Both the position numbers and the translations under genes were made by a program. From a virus, in IMG/VR virus record IMGVR_UViG_3300024344_000022, positions 1 to 51,474 of that record: a stretch of 51,474 nt of DNA. The stretch is one strand, 5' to 3'. This document shows positions 9,122 through 18,022 of this stretch, piece by piece; the stretch's first letter is position 1; each line of letters starts with the position of its first letter. The notes below the pieces were generated by a model that saw nothing but the letters and a program-made list of their open reading frames with translations, made no database searches and was not told the origin of the DNA.

Positions 9122-10623
9122 TATTCTATACCCGTGTTGCGTTCGCGTGTATTTCCAATAGGCTTGTATTGAAGATTTGTGCGACGAACTGTGAAAGGTT
9201 CATTTAAATTAAAATTGGAAAAACGAAGCATGGTTCGTGGATCGTAACCAGATAAATCTGAGTCCTGAGTTAATGCCGATACATCCGACTCTAATAATGA
9301 AGAATCCAAAACAAACGAACTATCCAGCAAACTGGCCACATTGCCCATTGTGATGGTTTCTGTGTTGGAAACAATACCGGCAGCAATTTGCGAAATACTA
9401 AGATCAAACGCCCCTTTGTTGTCAAACAATGTCCTGTTATACAGCCAGCGACATGATACTGCATCACCCCGAGGGGCAATGGAGGCCGTTTCAAAATACG
9501 CTTCAATAGCAGCTCCATCATCGTTTGTTCCACTGTCATGTTTATTAATCCGACCAGCAAAATCACCAGCATGTGGTAGGTCATCAATTAACGCTACACT
9601 ATCTCTTTCAAATCCACTATAGGGGCCAAACCAAGCATTCAAACGATATGAATATACAACCACACTATTCATTCTTGTCTGAGTGCTATCACCATAAGGC
9701 AAGAAGAACCAAACCTGTTCTTGTGCCGGATAATACAATGCAAACGAATAAGGCAATCGAGCTTTGTTTAGGTTCGGCCAATATCTATCGTCGAGCGCAA
9801 AGCTAACCTTTTCAACAGATGCACCACCTGACCATTGATATATGCCATCGTCTCTTACAAACAGCTGACGCTCACCAGGAACGGTAACAATGCTTTTCCC
9901 TGCAATCGTTCCACGTTGTGTGCGTTGTTGTTGCTGAAACGGTATGGTCGCATTACCTGTAGGCGTAAGTGTGTGTATGCCCTGCTCTGTGTGAATAGAT
10001 AAATAGTTTTGAAATGGGCGTAACCCCGTAATGTCATAACCTAATGAGAAAAAACTTAACGAACCCCAAGTTTCTATATCACCTGCATCGCTTCTCCATA
10101 TGCGATCTGCGGCTCCGTTTATGTTACCAACCCATGCCCTGTTTTCCCAAAAGGCTACCCACTTGGGTTTGGTGAACCGAGAGCTATCGTCGAGCGTTGC
10201 AGCGTTTGATGTTCCACCCGTCCATTTGATGCCGTCTGTGTCCTGACCGTTTACCGCAATCAATGTGCTACCGGCCAACACCCAATCCCACGTATAGTCA
10301 TCACCGGCCGTTATAGTCACACTGCCTGTTCGGTCTGTTGCTGTTCCACCCGTAACGTCAAAAAATTTATTGCCTGCAAAGGCAAACACTTTTTCTGTTC
10401 CAGCCAACACCACCTGACCACAAGCAGTTACTGTAGCACCGCTGTTCATTGCGGAACTGTTAAACTTTGCAAATCCATTTCGCTTTGACACTTCGCCAGC
10501 CAACCCTATGGTGCAATTTTCCATTTCAAACAAGCCGTCTGGTGGCATATCTTCAGCCGGTAAGCTGTAGTTTACCCCACTTCTCCAAGGGCCAAGGCGT
10601 AACGATTCGGCTGCAATCGGCAT
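9121..10623 (-). CDS. Tail nozzle / tubular-B-like protein (copy A, 500 aa)
   Basis: A 500-residue, beta-rich protein whose repeated Gly/Trp/Asp-containing strands (WVLAGSTLIAVNGQD, WENRAWVGN, GIYQWSGGASVE) are typical of beta-propeller tail nozzles such as T7 gp12. It lies directly after the 232-aa adaptor gene and is coupled at both ends by one-base-shared stop-start overlaps (10623 and 9121). The copy at 43771-45270 is close to identical over its whole length. It would close the short tail and contact the fibres. No signal peptide or catalytic motif is visible. Assignment rests on fold-like pattern and gene order rather than a diagnostic motif. Confidence 0.7.
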   Translation of the reverse strand: MPIAAESLRLGPWRSGVNYSLPAEDMPPDGLFEMENCTIGLAGEVSKRNGFAKFNSSAMNSGATVTACGQVVLAGTEKVFAFAGNKFFDVTGGTATDRTGSVTITAGDDYTWDWVLAGSTLIAVNGQDTDGIKWTGGTSNAATLDDSSRFTKPKWVAFWENRAWVGNINGAADRIWRSDAGDIETWGSLSFFSLGYDITGLRPFQNYLSIHTEQGIHTLTPTGNATIPFQQQQRTQRGTIAGKSIVTVPGERQLFVRDDGIYQWSGGASVEKVSFALDDRYWPNLNKARLPYSFALYYPAQEQVWFFLPYGDSTQTRMNSVVVYSYRLNAWFGPYSGFERDSVALIDDLPHAGDFAGRINKHDSGTNDDGAAIEAYFETASIAPRGDAVSCRWLYNRTLFDNKGAFDLSISQIAAGIVSNTETITMGNVASLLDSSFVLDSSLLESDVSALTQDSDLSGYDPRTMLRFSNFNLNEPFTVRRTNLQYKPIGNTRERNTGIE

Positions 10624-11321
10624 TATCCTATACTTCCTTCTGTGGGCTGAAAACTAAACTTACCAGAAATATGATCGTCTGACCTACGCATTCTGTATGA
10701 CCTGTTTCCTTGCACATTAAAGTTTTGCCGACCTGCTATTGCAATAACTCGTTCCATTTCTTGCTTGTCCGACAATGCACCCTGATCGTCACCTTTTTCT
10801 TGTTTATATAAAGCAGAAATGCCATGTATAAGTGCCGGCTGACATACAGGTGCTACATATGGATTTATAGAGTCGCTATCTTCAGATTCAGTAAACGTGG
10901 GTATAGAAGAATAATATCTATAGGCAATAGTATCTGTGCCGTCTGGCTCTGGATACAGCGTAACTTCGATGTTACCGCTTGCATCTACGCCATCAATAGA
11001 AACCCATCGAGGGTCACCATTTATAGAAGCATCAGGGTCAGCCGCATCAATATCCTGAGTAGACATGATGAGCATAACATGGTCTTCAGTAACATTACGA
11101 AATGAAAGAGGAGCTACTACGTCACTGGCCAACGAATACGTGCGAGTGCCGTTGGTTGTGCTAAAAGTAGAAGATTTAAACAGCCAGTTCCATTTTTCAC
11201 GCGAGGCTATGTCCTGAGTGACTAAGTTTAAATAGTCACGCGCCCCGTCTTTAAATGTGGAACTACCTGTATTCAGACCAACCCTTCTAAGGGCAATCTG
11301 AATGATCTGCAAATTTGTCAT
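10623..11321 (-). CDS. Tail adaptor / tubular-A-like protein (copy A, 232 aa)
   Basis: A 232-residue protein beginning MTNLQIIQIALRRVGL, followed by a conserved aromatic stretch REKWNWLF. This pattern of an N-terminal helix bundle, a Trp-rich turn and a beta region (LASDVVAPLSF, IEVTLYPEPDG) is seen in head-to-tail adaptors of podoviruses (T7 gp11 / P22 gp4-like). It is followed immediately by the nozzle gene. The homologue at 45270-45968 has the same length and over 90 percent visible identity. It should form the ring between portal and tail nozzle. A direct role is inferred from size, order and sequence character. Confidence 0.7.
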   Translation of the reverse strand: MTNLQIIQIALRRVGLNTGSSTFKDGARDYLNLVTQDIASREKWNWLFKSSTFSTTNGTRTYSLASDVVAPLSFRNVTEDHVMLIMSTQDIDAADPDASINGDPRWVSIDGVDASGNIEVTLYPEPDGTDTIAYRYYSSIPTFTESEDSDSINPYVAPVCQPALIHGISALYKQEKGDDQGALSDKQEMERVIAIAGRQNFNVQGNRSYRMRRSDDHISGKFSFQPTEGSIG

Positions 11322-11330
11322 TCGCTAACT

Positions 11331-11558
11331 CTATATTAGGTTAGCCCAGGAACCGCCTTCGTAGCCTTGAAACTTGTTGTCCGTAGAATTGTAAATAAGC
11401 ATTCCGTTAACAGCGGTGAGTGCGTTCCGTTCCGTTGTCGTAAGACTTGGAAGAGTAAACGACTCAGCCGCTTTAACGGTATCTGCTTCTACAGCCCCAA
11501 TCAACGCAGAATCTCCAAAAAATGAAGCTGCATTGACTTGTCCAAAAGTTTCTGACAT
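11331..11558 (-). CDS. Small virion protein with fibre-tip-like motif (copy A, 75 aa)
   Basis: A 75-residue protein. Its second half carries LTTTERNAL, NGMLIYNSTDNKFQGYE and a final Trp-Ala-Asn-Leu-Ile, a motif common at the ends of phage fibre and decoration proteins. The start ATG at 11558 sits next to the stop of the 139-aa gene upstream. The copy at 45976-46203 is the same length and differs mainly around residues 29-37. It is probably a small surface or fibre-base component; no more precise function can be assigned. Confidence 0.65.
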   Translation of the reverse strand: MSETFGQVNAASFFGDSALIGAVEADTVKAAESFTLPSLTTTERNALTAVNGMLIYNSTDNKFQGYEGGSWANLI

Positions 11559-11978
11559 CTACTGATGTGCCGTAGCCGCTAACTGATCGAGATCGTATTC
11601 AGACAAGTTATCGCCATTATTGTCCAACCAGCGTTCTGTCCATATACGAACGGCTTCTTCACCACGCTCTTTAATGCGCGATGGAGGGTCAGGCACAAAG
11701 CCAGGTTCGTGAGTGACCTCACCAACAGCACGAACATGATTTCGCACTTGGCTGTTGGTAATTGGTGATTTGCGCTGACGAGTGTGCGTCTTGTCCAAGT
11801 CTAACGCCTTACGAATTGCATTTTTAGTCTCATCACTTCCCTTGAGTATAAGGTCAGCAATTTGATCTGGCGTAACACTGGCTGTTGGAGCTTCAACAGG
11901 TGTAGTGGACGTTACTTCTGCGATCTCATCAGGCAGGGTATGCTCTTGCTGTTTTTGCGGAGCCATACGTTTTGCCAT
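11559..11978 (-). CDS. Hypothetical virion-operon protein (copy A, 139 aa)
   Basis: The ATG at 11978 (MAKRMAPQ) is preferred to an in-frame GTG at 12032, because the homologue at 46204-46626 starts at exactly the equivalent MAKRM and a purine-rich AAAGAAAG stretch lies upstream. The protein has a disordered N-terminus, then TPDQIADLILKGSDE, a basic RQRKSPITNSQVRNH segment and an acidic end (DNNGDNLSEYDLDQ). It lies between the decoration-protein and small virion genes. The function is unknown; a head-completion or assembly role is possible from position only. Confidence 0.6.
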   Translation of the reverse strand: MAKRMAPQKQQEHTLPDEIAEVTSTTPVEAPTASVTPDQIADLILKGSDETKNAIRKALDLDKTHTRQRKSPITNSQVRNHVRAVGEVTHEPGFVPDPPSRIKERGEEAVRIWTERWLDNNGDNLSEYDLDQLAATAHQ

Positions 11979-12047
11979 TGTTTTCTGCTTTCTTTTGTAA
12001 AAACGTGCAGCAGTAGTTTTACCCACTGCCACACGAAAAATTAAAGG

Positions 12048-12794
12048 TTACGGCAAATTCTGCAATACTACACCAGCGTAACCTGTAGTGTCTGGAGCAT
12101 ATGCAGCATAACCAACCAATGGTTCTGTTTCTGCATCTTTAGCATGAACTGCGCCAGTTACACCATCACTTAAGGTAAGGTTGTTACCAGCGGCAATGGT
12201 TCCATCTGCTAAGACAGTAGCAACACCGCGAGTCTGCACCCACCCGTAATAATTTACAGTAAACGATATTGGAGTAACACCGCAAACCACATAATCTGTG
12301 GCACTTGCACCAATAAGGTTATTCCATAAACCACCTGTAACGGCCACGTCAGTAGCAGTAGTTACAGCCACTTTTAAGCCGTCATACAAAGTAAATGTAA
12401 CTGCATTTGAACTTGCAGCAGTGCTTGACTTAATACGATACTGAAAACCTTCACCAGCATCATCGGTGGTATGAAGATAGCCACCAGCATACTGATTTAG
12501 CGTAGCCGATCCAACAGTACCCGAATCGGTGTATGTAACTTCAGTAGCACCAGCCGCTGCTGCCGTTAGCTTGTTATCGCTCTCAACAATAGCTGACACT
12601 GAAAGGTCTTGCGAAGTAAGCAATCCCTGTGCAGTAGCTGTGCTGAAATACGCATAACGAAACACACGACCATCAGACAACTCTAACTTTTCACCAACTC
12701 TATGTTTTGGCGTAGACGACTCTTCGTAGATGCTCTGACCGCCATCTCCTCCGATTCGATCCAACCCATAGTTGGCGTTTTGTATTGTACTCAT
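12048..12794 (-). CDS. Probable head decoration protein (copy A, 248 aa)
   Basis: A 248-residue, Ala/Thr/Gly-rich beta protein directly downstream of the major capsid gene. This is the usual place for a capsid decoration or stabilising protein. Recognisable features are GEKLELSDGRVFRYAYF near residue 35, the central GGYLHTTDDAGEG motif and a C-terminal AKDAETEPLVGYA. A strong ribosome-binding site (AAAGGAG) precedes the ATG. The homologue at 46712-47500 is 262 aa, with most differences in the first 30 residues. Assignment is by position and composition. Confidence 0.6.
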   Translation of the reverse strand: MSTIQNANYGLDRIGGDGGQSIYEESSTPKHRVGEKLELSDGRVFRYAYFSTATAQGLLTSQDLSVSAIVESDNKLTAAAAGATEVTYTDSGTVGSATLNQYAGGYLHTTDDAGEGFQYRIKSSTAASSNAVTFTLYDGLKVAVTTATDVAVTGGLWNNLIGASATDYVVCGVTPISFTVNYYGWVQTRGVATVLADGTIAAGNNLTLSDGVTGAVHAKDAETEPLVGYAAYAPDTTGYAGVVLQNLP

Positions 12795-12862
12795 TGTTCA
12801 TTCTCCTTTGTCCTTTTCTTCGGACTCGAAAGGCTCATTGGCTTGAACCTTGGAATTAACTA

Positions 12863-13849
12863 TTAACTGATACCAGTAATAACACCCTGGCGTCTACGGT
12901 TGTTCGTAACTACTTGCAGGCCAACAGTTATGAAGGCCACCTTAGCCAACTGGTTTGAATTTTCGCGGAATGGAGTCTTGCTAAAATTCATACCTGACTG
13001 CATGTGCATCTTCAAGTAATTGGTATTGAAGAAATACATACGACCCGATCCGCAGTCACGGTCATACTGCACCGGAATACCACGGAACGATGGCAAACGA
13101 CCATCTACGCCTGGTGAATCGTTACCCGAAAGACGCTGATAACCAGTGCCTTCAAATATCTCTTCAAACGAAGCATAAATAGAATTTGTGGTAAATATGT
13201 TTGTAGGCTGTTCATTGCCTTCGGACGTTGCATTCCAAAGGTTAGCCATACGAATCATACCTTCATAAAAGTTTGTTCCGGTAATCGTCTTAAATGACGT
13301 ATCGCCAGAAGCATCTTCCGTCTTGTTCTTCCACCACGTATTGCCAGCTACCGTAATACCACCCAACGTAGTTGGAGTCGTTCCCGGTGCGTCAGCAATG
13401 ATGTCTTGGAATCCTAACGGAGCCTTACCTGTCTGTGCAGAATACAACGAAGAGTTAATCTGATCGCGCAAGGTCAACATACTCTGACGAGTCTTGGCCT
13501 CTAATAGCGACATTGCTGCTTCGCGTTTGCGGTTTTCTTGCTCTTCGGTAAAGTTAATCGTAATAGGCACTGCGGCGTATCTAAACGGATAAAAAGCGGC
13601 CGTGATACCATCTACCGCATCTGTATTTAGCACGTCATAGCCCGAGAAATATTGCGCTGAGTTACCAGCATACAAAATATCTGCCTGTATTTCTTTGCCA
13701 CCATTATCGGTGACTAATGCTCCACCGGAGCGAAACATGTCTAAAGTTGGGTATGCGTCAAAAAAGTTATCGGTCAACTCTTTGCGTTTGGCCCGCATCG
13801 TAAGCGTCCAAGCCGCATCCCAGCTTTCTGAAGTTGTTGTTGCTGCCAT
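12863..13849 (-). CDS. Major capsid protein (copy A, 328 aa)
   Basis: A 328-residue protein between the scaffold and decoration genes. Features consistent with an HK97-fold capsid protein are a helical N-arm (residues 10-40), the FTEEQENRKREA spine-like helix near residue 100, and a C-terminal domain with IPVQYDRDCGSGRMYFFN and a final basic segment RRRQGVITGIS. The copy at 47568-48554 is about 95 percent identical by eye, and this is one of the most conserved genes between the modules. It is followed by a 68-nt gap before the decoration gene. Fold-level identity is inferred from size, order and pattern. Confidence 0.8.
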   Translation of the reverse strand: MAATTTSESWDAAWTLTMRAKRKELTDNFFDAYPTLDMFRSGGALVTDNGGKEIQADILYAGNSAQYFSGYDVLNTDAVDGITAAFYPFRYAAVPITINFTEEQENRKREAAMSLLEAKTRQSMLTLRDQINSSLYSAQTGKAPLGFQDIIADAPGTTPTTLGGITVAGNTWWKNKTEDASGDTSFKTITGTNFYEGMIRMANLWNATSEGNEQPTNIFTTNSIYASFEEIFEGTGYQRLSGNDSPGVDGRLPSFRGIPVQYDRDCGSGRMYFFNTNYLKMHMQSGMNFSKTPFRENSNQLAKVAFITVGLQVVTNNRRRQGVITGIS

Positions 13850-13862
13850 TTTCTATTTGTCC

Positions 13863-14732
13863 TTATTCAAAACCCAATTTGGAAAGACCCGACAATACAT
13901 CGGAGTCGCTAAGTGGGCCGTCTCCTTCCGTTGCATCAACACCTTGCGTACCACGAACAGACCTTTTTGAGGACTTTCGTGCGGAATTATTAGCTCCACG
14001 CAGATCAGACGCTTTTTGAGCGGTAATGCCTGCATGTAACTCATACGCCTCACGAACTGTATACGGACTTCCTGTAACAGGGTTAGTAATCTTTGTAGTA
14101 GCAACAATCTGATCGGTATAAGCGTCCAGATCACCACCATAAGCCTGCCTTGCTTCACCTACTTGGTTGGCTATATACGCAGTTTGCTGACCTTGCACAT
14201 AATTATTGGCCGTAGACAGCTGTTGTTGTAACTGCTGAACTTGACTGTTCAAGTTATTAACAACATTTCCTACCCTATGCTGAATAATCTGCTCAACGGC
14301 ATCTACGCCTCGAGCTTCATCTTCAGATAAGTTTGCCCTCATTGCATCTACAGGATCTACTTGTTGCTGTTGGGGTGTAACAAGGTTTTGCACCCTATTA
14401 GCCCATTCGCCCTGTTGCGCTTCAATCTGCCTGCGCTGTTCTGCAAGATCCTGTTGAGTCCTGGTAAACTGTGCCTGCATGTTTTTTGCAAGCGGAACTA
14501 ACGGCTGATACTGCTCCGGCACATCGTCTGCTGAACCACGCAACCAATCATGCCTTTGTGGGTCAAAATCTGACTGTGCATCAGAGTGTCCAGAGCTTTC
14601 TGACTGTGCCGAATCAAGGGTGTCATCTGTAAACAGTTCAAGAGAAGATTCTGTTGACTGATCCTGAGATGATCCTACATCGGGTGACGAGTCTTCCGCA
14701 CCGGAGTCCAAAGCGAGTACTGATTCAGACAT
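13863..14732 (-). CDS. Scaffold protein (copy A, 289 aa)
   Basis: A 289-residue protein immediately upstream of the capsid gene. It has an acidic Ser/Asp/Glu-rich N-terminus (residues 1-60), a central Gln-rich coiled coil (residues about 80-185, with runs such as LNSQVQQLQQQL) and a basic patch (SARKSSKRSVRGTQG) before a short helical tail LSGLSKLGFE. This build of acidic start, coiled-coil centre and basic capsid-binding end is standard for podovirus scaffolds. The copy at 48568-49437 has the same length and the same terminal motif. Confidence 0.75.
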   Translation of the reverse strand: MSESVLALDSGAEDSSPDVGSSQDQSTESSLELFTDDTLDSAQSESSGHSDAQSDFDPQRHDWLRGSADDVPEQYQPLVPLAKNMQAQFTRTQQDLAEQRRQIEAQQGEWANRVQNLVTPQQQQVDPVDAMRANLSEDEARGVDAVEQIIQHRVGNVVNNLNSQVQQLQQQLSTANNYVQGQQTAYIANQVGEARQAYGGDLDAYTDQIVATTKITNPVTGSPYTVREAYELHAGITAQKASDLRGANNSARKSSKRSVRGTQGVDATEGDGPLSDSDVLSGLSKLGFE

Positions 14733-14735
14733 TTA

Positions 14736-15134
14736 CTAATCTCCTTCGTTATATTTCTTCTTTGCCAGAGCCACTGCTTCTTCGGGTGTGTTACCAAACG
14801 AAGGAGTAGGGGTGTCTGACGAAGCAGAGTTTGCTACATCAGAGGTTATGTGACATCGAGAACCGCCAACTGCATCGGCACTTTCTCTCACGTTGTACTT
14901 TTTTAACAGTTCTTGTTTATGACTGTACGACTCTACAACCTGACCAAAGCCTGCATGAAACTTACCATACATATTGCTGTGTGAGTTATGGATGAAGTTG
15001 CTCTTTATAAACAACATGTTAGCATCTTTTTCACACTGGTCGCATTTGATCTTACGTTTAATATTATTAGAATCGTTTTGTATGTCAAGCTGACGATGTC
15101 CGTCTTCGCATTCGTAATCGTGAAATACCAGCAT
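14736..15134 (-). CDS. FmdB-like zinc-ribbon protein (copy A, 132 aa)
   Basis: A 132-residue protein starting MLVFHDYECEDGHRQ, with a second cysteine pair KCDQCEKDA about 25 residues later. Cys9 plus the Cys-x-x-Cys pair resemble one half of the FmdB-type zinc ribbons found in phage head modules. The remainder has a conserved SNFIHNSHSNMYGKF segment. It lies between scaffold and portal, as in many marine podovirus-like genomes. The copy at 49438-49839 is nearly identical. Metal binding is likely; the biological role is unknown. Confidence 0.6.
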   Translation of the reverse strand: MLVFHDYECEDGHRQLDIQNDSNNIKRKIKCDQCEKDANMLFIKSNFIHNSHSNMYGKFHAGFGQVVESYSHKQELLKKYNVRESADAVGGSRCHITSDVANSASSDTPTPSFGNTPEEAVALAKKKYNEGD

Positions 15135-15862
15135 TATTGACCTGTAGGCGGTTTATACATTTTTCTATCTGAATAAAATTGTTGGCGTGGATTTTGTTTT
15201 TTTATTTTTTTCATGAGTTGTGAAATATCATAGTCTGGAGATGCCATATTTTTTAACGCTTGTTTTTTAACTTCACTATATATTTGTTTTCCTGTCATTT
15301 GGTCATCAGGAAAATAATCGTCTGGTCTAATATCGTTTTCTTTCATTGCGCGTTCGGTGTGTATCCGCGCAATTAATTCTTTGTTTTTTTGTATAGTTTC
15401 TGGCGAAGTAGGTATAGCTTCTTTTGGTAATATGTTTCTCTCTTTTAAAGAGGCCGTGTCTTGACGAGTATACGTTATTCCTGATTTTGGATCAGTATAG
15501 TAAGCCTCTGGAGAAACACCTTCGCCTTTGCGTATTTGTTCATCAGATAAATCAATGCCTCTTATATTTAAATCATCATAAATTCCTGTTCTTAGTCGAT
15601 TTCCCGATTCAACCATCCCTGATCCTGTTGTTGCCATTGGATCAGATTGTCCAAAAGCCTGTCGCTCAATGCCTTCATACTCAGGATTTGGCACTAACTC
15701 TCTAAATTGTCCTCCATACTTTAACGCACTTTCATCTGTGTTTTTAGTAAGCCAATCAGGAATAGGCTTATCTCTGTAATGTATACGTGTGCCTTTAGAC
15801 TTTTGTTCTTTTGGCAAAGCCCCTCTAAGCTTTCTGCCAGCATCTTTTAGTGCGCCTAACAT
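15134..15862 (-). CDS. Hypothetical protein present only in copy A (242 aa)
   Basis: A 242-residue, lysine-rich, hydrophilic protein I do not recognise. It has no membrane segment and no catalytic motif. It is inserted exactly between the zinc-ribbon and portal genes: in the other module these two genes abut at 49839 with a shared stop-start, and here both junctions (15134 and 15862) keep a similar one-base overlap. The gene is visibly more AT-rich than its neighbours and has many AAA/TTT codons. It looks like a recently acquired cargo gene (moron) or a lost gene in the other strain. Some residues (PDWLTKNTDESALKYGG) recall small linker-type phage proteins, but no assignment is possible. Confidence 0.6.
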   Translation of the reverse strand: MLGALKDAGRKLRGALPKEQKSKGTRIHYRDKPIPDWLTKNTDESALKYGGQFRELVPNPEYEGIERQAFGQSDPMATTGSGMVESGNRLRTGIYDDLNIRGIDLSDEQIRKGEGVSPEAYYTDPKSGITYTRQDTASLKERNILPKEAIPTSPETIQKNKELIARIHTERAMKENDIRPDDYFPDDQMTGKQIYSEVKKQALKNMASPDYDISQLMKKIKKQNPRQQFYSDRKMYKPPTGQ

Positions 15863-17904
15863 TATCCTTGACCCGGTGCATTCTGTATAGCCTGAGAAAC
15901 TTCTTGAGCTTGGCTACGTACAAGTGACGTAATATTACCTTCCGCTACTCCGGCATTACTACCACCACCGCCACCAGCTTGAGGTGCTTGACCTTGAGCC
16001 ATTTGGTTCAGCATTTGCTGATGTTGCTGGATATGGTTTTGCACTACACCCATAACCTGCTGTTGTTGCTGTGGAAGTAATTGTTGAAACTGTGGAAGTT
16101 GTTGTATTTGCTGATGATACTGTATATGCAACTGATGATCTTCAAAAGGCGTAACCCCAGGATCACCGCCATTAATAAGATAGGCTACGTTTTCTAACTG
16201 AGCCGCTTTTACTGCATCGCCGTCTTCAGCGTTACCCAGATATTTGTCAGGGTCTTGCACACGGAAAGAAGCCAATAAACCTTTAATGGCTTCAATGCGG
16301 TTTATTTCTGGCAAGTTAATTGTCATGTTAAAAAGCTGTAGTGCATCCTGACGTTCAAGCTGTTCCGTCAACGGCTGCATACTACCAGCCTGTATTTCTA
16401 TTTTGTATCGTATCCGCAAAAGGTCTGCCGTAACTGCTTCAAAAACAGGATCTTCCGTGTCTTGAGCTACGTTAACCAAAAACTCATCAGGCAAATATCT
16501 TTCATCAGCCATCATACGCAATGAGTTACGAACAATAGACCGATACGCATCGGCTACACGCAACTGCATCCACTCGCGGTTTACTTGTGCAAAGCTTGCA
16601 GACAAACTTGCCTGTGTTGCCGTAACTCTTGGGCCACCCATTGCCATCTGCGATACGTTTAGACTTTGCTCTTCATAACTTTGTGCATCCGACTCTAAAC
16701 CCAACTGATCTGGTGGAGGGTTACCAAAGTTCATTTCACGCATACTGGTATTGGGATCTTCTACCCATATGATCTCACCGTCACGACCGTTTTCTAACGT
16801 ATCGCCAATGTCCTGATTTGCTTCACGTTCTCTTCGAGAAGCTAAAACTACACGTTGGAAACGCTTTAACAGATCGGCTCTGCGTGATACAGACTCTACT
16901 ATAAGTGACTGTGTATCCTCAACATACGCCATTGGAGGTTCGCCATAAAACGAACGTTCGGTCTGATCAAACCGCAGTGCGTGGTATGGAAAACCACCAT
17001 CCATCAGGTATCCACCGGCAGGCTCAAACTCGCCTGTCATCATTTGTTCGCCAGTAAAAGGATCAGTCTCTGTAATTGGTTTCATTGCCAAAAACGGATG
17101 ATCTACTTCTTCAATAGGTTCATCCAATCCTTCGGCAAACGTAATACGCTTTTTATGCAGACGGTCATGCACTTCATACAAACAAACCATCTGACCCTGT
17201 TTAGAATGCTGCACCGCATTGTATTCATCGCTATGCTCAGAGTCTTGCATATCGTATATAAACGAATCAGCCTGATCTTCATCTGACATCGCTTTTATCT
17301 GCCGTCTGTTTTTAAACCTGTCATCCTCTTTAACAAACTCTAAAGGAACCATCATTTTTTCAATGATATACCGTGCGCCTGACAATTTGTGCGGAGGAGT
17401 AAGCGGATCAATGTATATATTAAAAGGCGAAACTCGATGTACGTAAGGAAAATCGTTTTCCTGAGCATCGTTAATAGTATACGGTGCAACAATATCGTCA
17501 TCACCCGGAGGGTTATATCCAAACTTTAACCAACCTACACTACAAAACAGCGCATCAAAAATAACCTGCTGCACTTCTCTTTTGGCATTCATCTGTTCTA
17601 ATGTAGCATTAGCCACACGTTCCAGTATTTCAGCCGCAAAGTCTCTACCAGGTTCCTCAACTTTAAAAAAAACATGAGGATAATTAAAAGAAACACTGGC
17701 TATGATCTGACGGGCGAGTGGATACATACGGGATATTTTAACAATCTTATCCTCGTCAAGGTTTGGAACGTCAAAATCAAGCTCATATGTCTTGAGAAGC
17801 CTACGCCACGTTTTGTGGCGCGTCTTCATGTATTTTCGACCGTCCTCTATAGCTCCACGCCAGTATTCGATCTGTCTTTCTTTCAAACTATTTGCCTTTG
17901 CCAC
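15862..17904 (-). CDS. Portal protein (copy A, 680 aa)
   Basis: A 680-residue portal. The N-terminus contains a basic helical region (RHKTWRRLLKTYEL), then conserved phrases typical of long podovirus portals: PLARQIIASVSFNYP, SVGWLKFGYNP and HRVSPFNIYIDP. There is a long helical barrel-type C-terminus that is Gln-rich (residues about 600-640), followed by a Gly linker. The start is GTG at 17904-17902, since the frame reads GTG-GCA-AAG and no ATG is available. It overlaps the 39-aa gene upstream by 17 nt. The copy at the right end is 5-prime truncated. It would form the dodecameric DNA channel and bind terminase. Confidence 0.85.
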   Translation of the reverse strand: MAKANSLKERQIEYWRGAIEDGRKYMKTRHKTWRRLLKTYELDFDVPNLDEDKIVKISRMYPLARQIIASVSFNYPHVFFKVEEPGRDFAAEILERVANATLEQMNAKREVQQVIFDALFCSVGWLKFGYNPPGDDDIVAPYTINDAQENDFPYVHRVSPFNIYIDPLTPPHKLSGARYIIEKMMVPLEFVKEDDRFKNRRQIKAMSDEDQADSFIYDMQDSEHSDEYNAVQHSKQGQMVCLYEVHDRLHKKRITFAEGLDEPIEEVDHPFLAMKPITETDPFTGEQMMTGEFEPAGGYLMDGGFPYHALRFDQTERSFYGEPPMAYVEDTQSLIVESVSRRADLLKRFQRVVLASRREREANQDIGDTLENGRDGEIIWVEDPNTSMREMNFGNPPPDQLGLESDAQSYEEQSLNVSQMAMGGPRVTATQASLSASFAQVNREWMQLRVADAYRSIVRNSLRMMADERYLPDEFLVNVAQDTEDPVFEAVTADLLRIRYKIEIQAGSMQPLTEQLERQDALQLFNMTINLPEINRIEAIKGLLASFRVQDPDKYLGNAEDGDAVKAAQLENVAYLINGGDPGVTPFEDHQLHIQYHQQIQQLPQFQQLLPQQQQQVMGVVQNHIQQHQQMLNQMAQGQAPQAGGGGGSNAGVAEGNITSLVRSQAQEVSQAIQNAPGQG

Positions 17905-18007
17905 CCTTTTTAAGGTTGTCTGACCCAGCAGCTTTTGGCGTTACACGAGTACCTTTTTTGCCACGGTTTGGCTTAGTCGTTGTTGGCGTACCGTTAAAAC
18001 CTTGCAT
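17888..18007 (-). CDS. 39-aa basic protein between terminase and portal
   Basis: A short gene with start ATG at 18007, a strong ribosome-binding site (AAGGAGA about 7 nt upstream) and stop TAG at 17888. The product begins MQGFNGTPTTTKPNRGKKG and is rich in Lys, Gly and Thr. It has no hydrophobic segment and is probably disordered. It fits the 118-nt space between the large terminase (ends 18023) and portal (starts 17904), overlapping the portal start by 17 nt. The good ribosome-binding site and tight fit argue for a real gene. The function is unknown. Confidence 0.6.
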   Translation of the reverse strand: MQGFNGTPTTTKPNRGKKGTRVTPKAAGSDNLKKGGKGK

Positions 18008-18022
18008 ATTTTTATCTCCTTG

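Noticed and set aside
11979-12032. GTG start at 12032 for the 139-aa protein
   Set aside because: The homologue in the other module begins at the equivalent of ATG 11978, and the upstream codons are not conserved.
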